A stretch of DNA of 45,867 bases from Rhizophagus sp. LPA8_4_AMF. Its lineage: Eukaryota > Glomeromycota > Glomeromycetes > Glomerales > Glomeraceae. Positions 22,874-34,412 of this stretch are shown piece after piece (positions within the stretch are counted from its first letter, which is position 1; each line of letters opens with the position of its first letter). Position numbers and translations under genes: made by a program. Below the pieces are notes generated by a model. The model was not told where the DNA came from and searched no databases. It saw nothing but the letters and a program-made list of their open reading frames with translations. The stretch covers positions 1 through 45,867 of the forward strand of contig JADRCO010000172.1 in NCBI GenBank assembly GCA_021464525.1, written 5' to 3'.

Positions 22874-23749
22874 TAATTTCAAAGAATAGAAGGATGTTTG
22901 TTTTCTCTATTTTATAATTAGGCGATATAAAGTAAAAAAATTGGTTCTTATATCAAAATTTACTTTAATTTGAACCCCTAGCAAATTTTAAAGAACTCGG
23001 AAATATTCGGTCATCGGGTTTTTATTTTTAAGAACAAAAATTTTTATCATCTGATCACGTATCAAATTTCACATACGATTTTGTAATTTTGTATCAATTT
23101 GCATATTATAACAAATATATATTATTTGGTAAATTCAATACATTCCCATTTATTTTTTATTTTTAATAGTAATTACTAATTTATCACGTGATATAATTTT
23201 AGAGCAGTTTTATTGGTTAAACATAAAAAATAAAATTCGAGATTCCCCAGGGATATGAGTCCTTATAAGAAATAATTCTATTTTTACAGTATTTTTTATT
23301 ACGTATTAATAGTTATATTTTAAATTCTTAATGCCTCATATTTATCAAATAATTTTATTGTGAAAAATTTACAAACGGTCCCTCAAATTTACAATAAAAT
23401 TATTATGGATTGGAAGATTTATTAAACTTACATAGATATAACGTCTAATAATATGTACTAGTAAATTTTAATTTTCAAAAAAAAACACATGAGCTTTACA
23501 AGTTATTTAATTTAAGAAGCTACTCGACATTGCTGAGTTATAGGATTATTAGAATGTCCAAATTCCAACTTTATTATAGTAAGGAAAATTTTATTATTCT
23601 TAATATTATTATAAACTTCATTGATAAACAAAACTTTTATCTTTATTATAAGACTAAATGTCAAACATATAAATAGCTAAGAATATATAAATATCATGAC
23701 TATTAATAAGATACATGTCTATATACCATAGTAAATTTCTTTGTAAATA

Positions 23750-24840
23750 TTAAATTTTACTAACAAAATTTACAATATCTTTGTTAAGATCTTTTATATT
23801 TTCCCATAATGGACAATGACCAACTTCTTTATAAAAAATAGTTTCAACATTTTGACCCAAAGAAACAAAATATAGACTATGATCCATCTTAACAATTATA
23901 TCATTTTCACCAATTATGTGTAAGGTAGGTATAGATATAGTACTATAAAATTCCGCTAAACTATATGGAACTAAAAAAAAAGAAGAGTAGATAGAATGAA
24001 TATAAATTCTGAGAATGTGAGAAAATTGAGAAAACCAAAAGAAACCCGATTTTTATGCTTACCAATAGCTGATAGACGATATTCTAAAGATGCCATAGCA
24101 GCACTACCCAAAAATAAAAGTTTTAATTCTTCACTAAATGGTTTATAACTTATTAAACTAAAAATTCTATCTATTCCAGAAACAACTTTAAACCAATTAT
24201 CTTGAGGATCAACCATGTCTTGAAAAAAAGGTGCTATTTTATCATCAACTTTACGTGTATTATTAACGAGCCCAGTAATTGACATGAGACCATGAATCGT
24301 TATATCTGGATAATTTTTCATAAAATTTAAAGAAATAGGCACTCCAATTGACCATCCAACTAATACAATTTTTTTTTCTTTAAAATCATATTCAGAAGAA
24401 AGTTTACTAATCAAAGTGAAAAGGTCAGCAGCATGTAAATCAAGTGAGTACGAGTTACTATTATCAATATTACTCATATATCTAGTAAAAAGGTCAGCAT
24501 TTAAATCAGGTGAGTATAAATCCTTGTTTGGTTTATCACTATTACCCATACCACGATAATCATATCTTACAAGATGAAATTTTTCACAAATTTCAGGGTC
24601 AAACCACTGTGGATCCCAACTTATTCTTGATGTTAAAAATCCACTTGAAAATACAATTGTGGGATTTTTTGGATCCCCTTTTTCTTCTACAAAAATATTT
24701 ACACCATTTTCACTCGTAACATAATAACTTTTAGAACCATCATCCGCAGGAAAGGTGTATAATGGAACTTGTGCGACGGTTACTGCGGAAACGGTGAAGA
24801 ATGCAAAAATAAAACCCGAAAATAATTTAAATAATTTCAT
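23750..24840 (-). CDS. Secreted alpha/beta-fold hydrolase, two exons
   Basis: Exon 1 is 24840-24063 and exon 2 is 23970-23750, with a 92-bp GTAAGC...TTTTAG intron and the frame kept (332 residues). A signal peptide covers about residues 1-23 (hydrophobic FIFAFFTVSAVTVA). The nucleophile elbow is GWSIG with Ser164. The RYDYRGMGNSD segment (92-102) is typical of the alpha/beta-hydrolase fold 1 family. The likely acid is Asp283 (GENDIIV) and the histidine is His311 (EVGHCPLW), both in exon 2, so the triad is complete only after splicing. Without splicing the frame runs 289 codons and lacks acid and His. It probably acts on an ester, lipid or epoxide outside the cell or in the secretory path; the substrate is unknown. 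Oddity: residues about 108-119 and 131-142 are a partial internal duplication in the cap region. The next recognisable genes on either side are unrelated. Confidence 0.88.
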
Positions 24841-25330
24841 GTTTAAAATAAATGTTTTTCGGTTAAAGGAAAAAATAAAGATTTTTATTTATTTCTTTTT
24901 ATATTAAAAAAAAATTTAATCGATTCGTTAACATGGATTAATGTAGATTATGCGTCTCAATGATTATTATTAAAATGAGAAACCGAAATTGGTTATATGT
25001 TGATTTATTTTCACTAAAGTTTTTGTGTATGCACAAGTCCAAAATAGTCATTTCAAGCCAAATTTGATTCTTTCATTTACAAATTTTTAGAAAATAAAAT
25101 TTCTGATTATTACAATGATAAATTGAATGGTAAATTAATTTTATAATAAGCCTATTCCTCAAAACCGAATAAGTAAATGACATACCAAGTTGGCAAGTTA
25201 TAAATTTGAATTCGTGTAACGTATACTATAACTGCGTCAAATTTGTTACGGATTGTTATCATAGACCAATTATGTTTAACCAATTTGACCGGTATATTAG
25301 TATCATTATTTTAAAATTTTTAAAGTGAGA
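24841..25330. promoter_or_regulatory. Upstream region of the hydrolase gene
   Basis: About 490 bp of AT-rich DNA between the hydrolase start and the relic downstream of it. No TATA box can be assigned with confidence in this composition. Nothing else is seen. Confidence 0.3.
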
Positions 25331-25332
25331 AA

Positions 25333-25738
25333 TTATAAAAAATGTTTGTAATATTTTCCAATGGTTTCTGTTTTATCTAAATTAACCGGAATTATCAATT
25401 TATTACAATCGATAGAAATTGTGTTACAATACATTATTATGACTGGTTTCAGAGGCGCTTGAATTACAAGAGGTTCGTCAACCGTCTCATCTATACTAGT
25501 AACCCTTATTGGTCTTCCAGTTATAGTATGTAAAATGATGACTCTTTTTACTAATTCCAATATGATAGATTTTTCTGAATCTTCAAAGCCAGTGTAGATC
25601 TATACTATATTCCTTGTAAAAAAACTGATTGTAAGATTATTAACAAGATTATTTAGCTGTTCTTCAGGATCAAAATGTTCGGACTTGATGATAATGTATC
25701 CATATCCACGACCAATAATAACGATCCTGTTGAGAAAC
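25333..25738 (-). pseudogene. Hypothetical protein fragment
   Basis: The minus strand has a 75-codon frame (25560-25333) with the segments TGRPIRVTSIDETVDEPLVI and NTISIDCNKLIIPVNLDKTE. An upstream frame (about 25738-25600) reads IVIIGRGYGYIIIKSEHFDP and EEQLNNLVNNL, then a stop. The two could be exons or a frameshifted single reading. Beta-strand-like hydrophobic alternation is visible. No family is recognised. It lies downstream, on the same strand, of the Crinkler-type ATPase relic and might be its C-terminal part. Confidence 0.35.
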
Positions 25739-26062
25739 TAAATTGAGAAAAAAGATCAAATTTAGCAAATTGACATGACATTATCTTTAGCCATTTAATT
25801 GCAGGTAATGCATATTTTTTCCTGTGGAAATATACTCCTACCAGTTTGAATAATTCTTCTGAAGTTTCAATTGACCAAACTTAATTTATCTTCTCATTGT
25901 TTATTCTTTAATAAGTCATACAAAGTCAATGAAACTGACAGGGTTAACTTACTGATATTCATCCAATCTTGCCTTTTGTTCACAATCGTAATAGTTATGC
26001 AAACAATTAGAATAATATAAATTTAATAAAGACTGAACCACTACAGAGGAAAATGGCCTTAC

Positions 26063-27173
26063 CTTCTCCTGCAGAGGGAAATAGTAAGTGATGTGAGATT
26101 GAGCTTCATCATATATGATTGGAAAGATTTCTGGAAAAAATGTTTTTTTTAATGTCCTTCATAATATAATCAAAATACCATCTGATTCTGGTATGATCCA
26201 CATTGTAAAATATTGAATATAGTTACTAACAATCATGTGTCTGAGCCGAAGGATTAGCCAAGATTTGAGAATCATTACAGTTTTAAATTGTTTAGCTAAA
26301 TTAAAGAGATGTTGAAGTGTTGAAGTAAGAGTAGCCGTCCAACAATGCAACTCATTACTGCCTGTCCTACAAGTCTTTCTGCTTCTTTAGATTGTTTGCT
26401 TTTGATATTATCTCTCGTCCAACTTGCTGCAAGTTCCAAGTTATTAGGGCCAATACTATACGGAAAAGCAACCACGTATAGATAATTGTGACATAATGCT
26501 TCAAAACATAGCCACATCCAGAAGTCTCTAGAATAATAGTTGTATTACTGTATACAAGATTTTCTTTTATATGCATTTTCTCAAAGAACCATAATCAGTA
26601 AGGCTTCTTTCACTACCTTGTTCAGAAAGGTTACGCAGAAGCAAATTAGGTATTCCATTCACCATTAGAACTACTAGAATATTTTCATCATCAATGGATT
26701 TTTGTAAATATTAGTGTCTGATGCCTTAAAATGCGAGCAAGTTCTATATGCATTAGTTGCATCACTAATTGATTTTGTTGGAAATAGAAATAGATGAGTA
26801 AATTCGGATATTCGATATTATTGCAGAGATAACTTATTATGTTTATTTGCGTTGACAAGACTTACCGCCAACAGGTTGATCTATGATAATGTGAATGCTG
26901 GATGGTTTGATGATAAGAAGTGGGAAAGAAAAGCACGATTAAATATACGGTATTGTTTGTAAACAATAAATTATGCTACATCACTCTAACTTTTTATACT
27001 TGCATACCTCCATTAATTTGTTCAATATAGCAGTTTGAACGGGCCAGGATCACGAGTTCATTTAAACTAAGGAAGACTTCGACAGTGACCTTCTGATGGT
27101 GTAATAACTCAATATCATCATCTTCAAGCTTTAATTCAACTTTATTTTTTTTTGCAAAATATTTCAACATCAT
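26063..27173 (-). pseudogene. Crinkler-type (CRN) protein with P-loop ATPase, decayed
   Basis: Reading down the minus strand, an ATG at 27173 opens a header-like exon of about 55 residues (VELKLEDDDIELLHHQKV...), ending near a GTATGC donor. A SSIHIIIDQPVG segment follows near 26890, ending at a GTAAGT donor. An IPNLLLRNLSEQGSERSLTD segment lies near 26650, then TIILETSGCG at about 26547-26510, where a Walker A motif (G-x-x-G-x-GK-T) should be, but GK-T is missing. Next comes EALCHNYLYVVAFP in another frame, EAERLVGQAVMSCI, and a Walker B-like IIYDEAQ at 26119-26099, ending at a GTAAGG donor at 26062. Known CRN proteins have an order of ubiquitin-like header, NTPase and nuclease, which fits. 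The frames shift and Walker A is broken, so it is a pseudogene. The two small minus-strand frames at 26296-26576 are pieces of it. Confidence 0.55.
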
Positions 27174-28040
27174 TTCGATTCCAATCTTACGCTACATCAG
27201 CTGTCTGAAGACGAGAGATTAAATGTAGTAATGACGTTAGATATGAATATTTTTTGATTTTCGGGTTAAAAGAAAAGTAGCACGAATAGGAAAATTTTTT
27301 TGGGGTATTAGAGTGTGTTTATATACTAACTAATCAGTAACCACATATGAGCTAGATTTATTTGCCTTATTCATGTACCTTCAAGTAATGAAAAATAATA
27401 TTTAGTTTTTTTTTTACTAAGAAAATATATTTAATAGTGTATTGGTGTAAATATTAATAAAATTAATAAATTTTAAGGACTTAAAAGTTTATTACGGAGC
27501 ATCCGAAGCGGTCACATTATTTGTAAAATATAAATTTATATTACAAAAATGTATCACTAAATTAAAAAAAAAGGTAACATACTAAATTCCTTTTTTAGAT
27601 AAACTAGCGTCAAAAAATATGTTCTACAATGTTCTATAATTGAGTCCACTTGCATGTAAACAAAAAAAATCATGATTGTTAAAAGATGCGGAGTAACAGT
27701 CAAGAAATGATGTTGGGGGGGGGCTTATACCTTTTTTGGAATCGTTGACACTTGTAGAAGTAAATTTGACAGATTTCTGAAAGCGCAAAGTACGAACTTT
27801 AAGGAAATTAATTTAATTATTTACTTTAAGTCTTACGGTTAAGCGTTGGGTATATCAAATTTTTTTTTTCATGCCCGTATCATAAGATTTACCACGTATC
27901 ATGAACCAATTGGACCATCACTAGATATCACGTGAGACGTACAGAAATCTAAGTATAGGTTCATAGAGCATTATTAACTCAGATGCTGGGGGTAATGATG
28001 TTATCAGGTACTAACCATAATTATTTAATACTTTTATTAA
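27174..28040. other. Intergenic with G9 run and a palindromic element fragment
   Basis: A run of nine G lies at 27715-27723. A segment near 27905-27940 reads ACCAATTGGACCATCACTAG and then ATCACGTGAG, matching in style the CATCACTAG-ended elements at 10.5 and 10.75 kb. No gene is seen. Confidence 0.4.
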
Positions 28041-28049
28041 TTTAGATAA

Positions 28050-28244
28050 TTAATATAATGGAGTAATGCCTAAATGTTTGTCATTATGTTCTGATTTCTT
28101 TGTCTTAATTTCTTCTAAAATTCTGATGATATTTGTATCACCCATTGCTATTCTCAGAAAATTTGGCAGATCCAACAACTTTACACATTGTGTGATTAAT
28201 TCATAGAATACCTTCTCGATCATATTTTGAAATTCTTGAAACAT
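28050..28244 (-). CDS. Small ORF, possible exon of an unknown gene
   Basis: A 64-codon frame, amphipathic and protein-like: FQNMIEKVFYELITQCVKLL, then LRIAMGDTNIIRILEEIKTK, ending LGITPLY. It is probably one exon or a fragment of a larger family, because no partner exon with good sites was found in 28245-28450. No function is assigned. It may be a relic. Confidence 0.3.
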   Translation of the reverse strand: MFQEFQNMIEKVFYELITQCVKLLDLPNFLRIAMGDTNIIRILEEIKTKKSEHNDKHLGITPLY

Positions 28245-28496
28245 TGTGTAACAACATAACGTAATTAATACTGTAATAGTAATATTCTATAAAATGAATA
28301 AACATTCCAATGGTTTCAAAATGTTTTTAAGATGCTTGAAAGACGTCAAATTTCTAAAATTGGTAATAGATAATGTTTAAAATCATTTAAAAATAATAGA
28401 TGTTTCAAAAAAATTTATTATTTTTTTTAGCCGACTTACCTATTATAAAATGGATTATTAGATTATAAATTAATAAATTCACGCTTAAATTGAAAT

Positions 28497-28590
28497 GTCA
28501 TATACTGTGTATATACTGTATATTATATATATATATATATATTACATATATGTATATGTATGTATGTACTTTATATATATATGTATTTTG
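28497..28590. repeat. TA/TATG microsatellite
   Basis: Imperfect TATA and TATG repeats with a core (AT)n near 28526-28543. Two short plus-strand open frames over this region (28495-28731 and 28560-28778) are products of the repeat. Confidence 0.7.
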
Positions 28591-28779
28591 GAGTACAAAC
28601 ATCCCATTTTCGTAGAAAAAGAAAATTTTCTTTATATTTGCTTATCTGGAAGACTATTGAGCCAAAATATCAGTTTCCCGTTTTTTTTTTGTACAACGCT
28701 ATCATATGTATTATATGTGACCCAGAATTAAAGTTTATAAAAATGTATAACATGAAAAACAAACCTAATTTGGGTTAAT

Positions 28780-30187
28780 ATTATCACAAAAAATGAATAA
28801 ATGGTTAGAATTAAACCAAATAAATTAAAATGAAACAAGAAAAAAAAAAGGATTTCCTCCCCTTTATACTAAAAAATTTAACATCAACATAAAAATCAAA
28901 TGAAAAGACAAAAAAAAATACAATCAAAAAGGACTTAATTTAATTTTCCATTTTTGTCAGTATAATAAAATAATTTTTGAATTCATTAAATTTGTAAATA
29001 AAAAAATTCGCGAAACGTTTCATCTTTGTGTGACTTTGCAATTTACTTTTCTTCAAGTCCGGAACTGCGCTTCGGAATTCACGTGATCAAGGAGTTTCGA
29101 TGTTCAAAAGAATTCAAAAAAATCATTATACTTAAAAGAGAACAATACATATAAGAAATTACAAACTTATCAGAAAATGACCTTTACCTCAATCGGATTG
29201 AATTCGTTAAAAATGCTGCAGAATCTTGAACTTGTTATCCCCAAAAAGGTTGGTTTAATGATAGGTCACATGACAAAACAGTAAATATTAGAGTTTTGAG
29301 TTGCCAAAAATTGCAAATCATTAAAAAAATCCTGATGGGCTAAAGTTTAAACATTTACACAACCCATGCGTTTTACTATGTTTGACAAGCATCTTACTAT
29401 AATGTTGTGAAACATTTAGAACAAAGATTTCAAACCATAAATGAAAGCCACATGGGTTACAAATTATTTGAATTACTTAGATCATATCAAAGAGTTTTTT
29501 TTTTTTTTAAACAAACAAACACATATCCTTCTTTACCCAACCCTTGACTTTTCTTTCTACAACTTTGTTGAGTGACGTCGAATCTTTTCGTTTTTTATTT
29601 TATTCTTTTTGTTGTATGCGTTATAAGTGTGCTACTACCTTTAAATACTTACTTTAATATATAAAGACTTTCCTGACAAATAACCGATTTTTCCGTATAA
29701 TAAACTCGAAGAATTCTATAACCTTATCGTTATTAAAGTATCTCTACATACGTTTTCAAAGTAAGTCCTTATTCGTCACCTTTCGTTATAAGTATAGTAA
29801 TTCCTTGATTTTCTAATCTTCTTACTAATTTATTATAATATAAGTTAAATATATATATTTTATATACATATATATATATTTTATTTATTTATTTATTATA
29901 TTTTATTACTCTTTGTGAGTATTGACAACTCGATTTCAAAAAAAAAAGTGAACAATTTCTGTTTTATAGTAAATCATAGTTTGACTCGTAGAATTTCGAC
30001 TTAATTTGGGACAAATTTTATTTGTTCAAATAAATTCATTAGTTTAATTTTTTTTCATGATTATATTTTCCATAATTCTTATATATAATTTTAATTTTTC
30101 AAGTTTTTTAATTTTTTTCAAGTTTTTTCGAAACTGACTTTATAATTTCTTATTATATAGGTTTATAATATATTTAATTTTTAATCA
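28780..30187. promoter_or_regulatory. Upstream region of the RhoGEF gene
   Basis: No coding frame was found. The last 300 bases are T-rich with several TATATA words (about 29849-29880). The translation start at 30188 is preceded in frame by TAA at 30182, so the coding start is fixed. A transcription start cannot be placed by eye. Confidence 0.35.
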
Positions 30188-33100
30188 ATGGATGAAGCTC
30201 GTAGGAATAACGTTAATCGTCGAGTAACTCCAATGGCAACTCCAAAACCAAAAGCTCCTCCTCCACCAAAACCAAAACCTCCAAAGTTATCTACTATGGT
30301 ATCGAATAAAGTTGATAGTGATCCGATTTCTTCTTCTAAAAAAGTAAATACAAATGGTCGTGGATCAAACGTTCATAGGTTATCAAGTGTTTTTGAGGAT
30401 AAAGATGATAAAAATCTAAAACCTCGTATGGGCCCATCTCTTCCTTTATCACCAAGATTACCTGTTCCAACTGTTACGCTTAAAAAACAAAAATCATTTT
30501 CTCGTGAAAAAGAAGATAATAATTTAAACCCGGAAATTGATGAAAGTCCTTTGGCATTTGGTGATATTAAAGCTAAATTTCAAGTTTCAGATGGAGCGGT
30601 GAGTGAGTTACATATTTATTTATACACTTTTGTAATTTAATGTTAATGAAAATTATATAATTTTGTAAATATAAAAATTTATATACAAAAAATAATTTAT
30701 TTAAATATTTTTTTTTTTTTCCTTTACCATCAAGTTACCGAATCCTACAAAAAAGCCTGCTGCACTTACTAATAAAACTACGAAAAGTACAAAAAGTACG
30801 GAAAGATCACAAATTACGAAAATTACTTCAGAAAAGAATACGAATAATGTTAATAAAACATGTACAAACCCGAATATTAAAAATACTAAGACGATGAATA
30901 CTAAAAAACCTATAAAATCACGATCACTTGATCCTATATCACAACCTAATCCTACTCCGATAATAATTGATGATGATGAAAATTTGAGTAGAGAATGGAT
31001 AGATGTAGCAGAGCACAATTATTTATCAGAGATTGATACTAAAAAGACAACAAAAAGTGTTAGGGGTACTTCACAACCACCGCCAGCTAAAACTAAAAAA
31101 CCAAAACCTTTAAGATTTAATAGTAGTAATGATGTAGCTTCAACAAAAAAACAAGTTTCTGAAGATTTTGAGGCAAAAAGGGCAAGCATAGCTAATTTAC
31201 TTGCTGCATCAAGTCAGTCTATACAGCGTAATTCCGAGCATAATTTTGAAACTTCAAAGGCATTACCGCCTACACCCCCTCCCAAATCTCCAACTGAGTC
31301 ATCATCTCCTTCTACGCATCTTAGAATTAGTGTACTTCCTTCATCAAATAGGCCTAAAAGTCAAATATCACTACCAGGTGCTTCAAGCGCTCCAAGCGAT
31401 CCTGAAGAAGATGAATATACTAAAGATTTTAAGAGAAGAAAAAAATTATGGAATGTCATAAAAGAACTTGTAGAAACAGAAAGGATCTTTTTCCAAGATA
31501 TGGTACTCTTGGAAGAGGTAATTATTAATTTATAATTTCTGAATGTTATGAATTACCTATTTCTAACTAATGACATTTTTTTTAGGTGTATTCAGTACCT
31601 GCACAAGAAATCCCGATTTTCAACCGTTTTGATTGTAAAACAATATTTAATAATTTAGATGATGTAATTAATTTTTCAGAAGATTTTTTAAGTTTATTAG
31701 AAAATGCAGCTGGTATTGAAGGTCCAGATGATAATAATGTTGATAAACATTTAGAAAATGAAAATGATAATACAAGCATAGGTGCAGCATTTATGCAGAT
31801 GGTATGATTTGAAAAATGTGAATTTTTATAATTCTATAATTAATAATTAATAATTCATAACTTTAATTATTTTAATCGTTAACAGATGAAGAGGGAACAA
31901 GGTAATGAGAGCAGAATGGAAGCTATATATAGTGAATATTGTAAACGACATGAAGCTGCTGTTCAAAAGCTTCAAGAATATGACAAGGACGAAAACATTC
32001 AAGGATGGCTTCAGGTTATTATTTTAAAAATTTTTTTTTTTTTTTAGTAAATTTATTTATTTATTTATTTATTTATTTTTTCTTTTTTTAGAAATGTAAA
32101 AATCAATGTGAGGGTCGAACAAGAAGTTGGGATATAGCAAGTCTTTTAATTAAACCAGTACAACGTGTATTAAAATATCCGCTATTACTGCAGGTATTTT
32201 AAATTTATATTGTATAATATCAATTTTATTATAAATTAATTTTTAATTTTTTGTTACATTCCATATTTTTTAGCAAATTGTATCGCTTACAAACCCTTCA
32301 CATCCAGATTTTGAAGAACTTAAGCGTGCTTTTTCCGAAATACAAAATGTTGCTGAAAGGATAAATGAGATCAAACGACGGAAAGATATTGTAGAAAAAA
32401 TAGTTGGTAGCAAGAAAAAAACCGATGCCGACGTAAGTTTTTAAATCGAATCTTGTAATAATTCTTTAAAAAAGTTCATTTATATTAATACATATTTTCT
32501 CTCTCTTTCAATTTAATAGCTTGTGTTCGTATTTTTTTTTATATATATATATTTATATATTTAAATTTTTAATCATTGTTTCAAAATAAAATTTATTAAT
32601 TTATTACATATTTATTTTAATAGTCATGGCATAACAAAGTCTTTAACAAGGAGAGGACAAATGGTATGTTGAATAATATATAAAAAATGATTAGATTATT
32701 TGATATTCATAATTATTAATTTAATATGTAATAGATTAAACATGCTACTGGTATTTCCAAAGCTACTGAAGATGAACTTTACAAGTTTTATGTAGAAAAA
32801 TTTAAAAATTTGGAATTACAAGGACAGCAATTGTCCAAAGATATAAAAGAATGGGTGAAGGTCGTTAAATGTAGGCACAATTTTTTTATTAATCAAAATT
32901 TGTATTTCATACATGTGATATTGACATGGATTATACTTTGTTATTAGTATATTTTGAAGATCAACAGCGTTTGGCCGAAACTTTCGAAGAACTCTATATG
33001 CTTGATAAAAATGACGTCGAGCATAAAAAATTGGTGGAATATGTAAAAGCTATTAAAGAAATTGCACCAACACATGGAAAAGAAATGGTACGTTTATCAA

Positions 33101-34412
33101 AAATTGTTTATTAATTAATAAAAGTATAAGAGCTATATAATTCATAATTTTTACAATTAATTTAGGAGGAAGCAGTCAAGAGAAATATATATCCGCAGAT
33201 TGATAAATTTTTGGAATTATTTAAAGCTCCAGCTGCTGTTATGAAAAAAAGAGAGAGAAAAATTTTGGATTATGATAGAGCGATGTCAATAAAAGCCAAA
33301 GGAGGAGCAGTAAGTTGAAATTTTGAATATTAAAAAGATTAATCCTTTTTTTCCCTTTTTTTTAACATATTTGTTAAATATACATATAATTATATTTTTT
33401 TTTTAAAGCTTGATAAACATCTTCAACAATCCGCAGATGCTTTTACATCGATTTCAGCACAATTACATGAAGAGTTACCCAGTTTCTTTAGATTAATAAC
33501 ACAATATTTTGATATAATAGTGCAAGAATTTATTAAAATCCAATCAAGACTTTACCAACAAATAGGAATGGATTTTAGACAATATTTTTATAAATTTGTA
33601 GATGCTCAAGCATTGGAACATGTCTCCGAACGTAGAGAATTAGTATTAAGAGAAATGGATATAATTTTAGAATATATACAACATTATCATGGAGATTTAG
33701 GGATGGATGATCAATTAAAAAGTTTTGTTTTATTAACTAGTCCTACAGGTAAATAAAAAGCTTAATTGTGATTATTAAATAAAAATTATGTACACTAATT
33801 TTTCCTACTATTATATTAGGATTAATATCTGGACCAAATTTAAATGATGATGGAAGGGGAAGAAGCCCCGGCAGTAATTTGTCAGACTCATCAGGATCTT
33901 CGAGGAAAGCTGACAATGATCGAAAACGTTCAGGTAAACTATTAACTTTAATATAACTCTTTTAGATCAATAATAAATTAATAAATTAATAACGGATATT
34001 AAAATATTTTGTTTTTCAAGTATCTAAAGATCCTAAAGACCACAGAAAAGCTGGATGGTGGGATGAGAACACAGGTTATAATACATTAAGGAATTCTTTA
34101 GAAATCAATGAATTTAATTTTAATTCCGTTAAACAAAAACAAGCCAAAAAGTATTCATCACATAAAAAATATGCAACAGATAGTGCAGTTGTAATTCATG
34201 ATGACGACGTTAATACATTAGATGATGGATTATTTTTATGTCGAACAAATTATGAAAATAAGAGCAAGGAAAAAAATGAATTAAATTTTCGAAAAGGAAT
34301 TTTATTAAAAATCATACATATTCATGATGACGGAGAATGGTGGTTTGCAATTAATGAAGATACTAAAGAAAGAGGTTGGGTTGATCCTGCCTTTGTTACA
34401 AGACTTGATTGA
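30188..34412 (+). CDS. RhoGEF with DH, BAR and C-terminal SH3 domains (Tuba/DNMBP-like)
   Basis: Exons: 30188-30598, 30735-31517, 31586-31801, 31886-32014, 32092-32193, 32274-32432, a short exon ending 32663 (see finding), 32735-32870, 32948-33087, 33166-33309, 33409-33748, 33820-33933, 34021-34412. The protein is about 1,030 residues. The N-terminal 370 residues are disordered, with a proline-rich SH3-ligand-like stretch (KAPPPPKPKPP, about 22-32) and many Ser/Lys. The DH domain spans about 371-590: it begins LWNVIKELVETERIFFQDM and contains the conserved LLIKPVQRVLKYPLLL helix. A BAR-type helical region spans about 605-860. The SH3 domain is the last 62 residues (DDGEWWFAI, RGWVDPAFV). It should activate a Rho-family GTPase, most likely Cdc42, at curved membranes, linking actin and polarity. 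Target and localisation are inferred from the domain order. All splice phases agree. Confidence 0.92.

Noticed and set aside
27715-27723. G9 run as a possible G-quadruplex
   Set aside because: A single G run without neighbouring G tracts cannot form an intramolecular quadruplex.
28495-28778. Two Tyr/Ile-rich plus-strand frames
   Set aside because: They arise from a TA/TATG microsatellite and have no protein-like domain.
30701-31018. 105-codon hydrophobic minus-strand frame
   Set aside because: Antisense to exon 2 of the RhoGEF, whose Lys/Ser-rich codons give Phe/Val-rich reverse frames.
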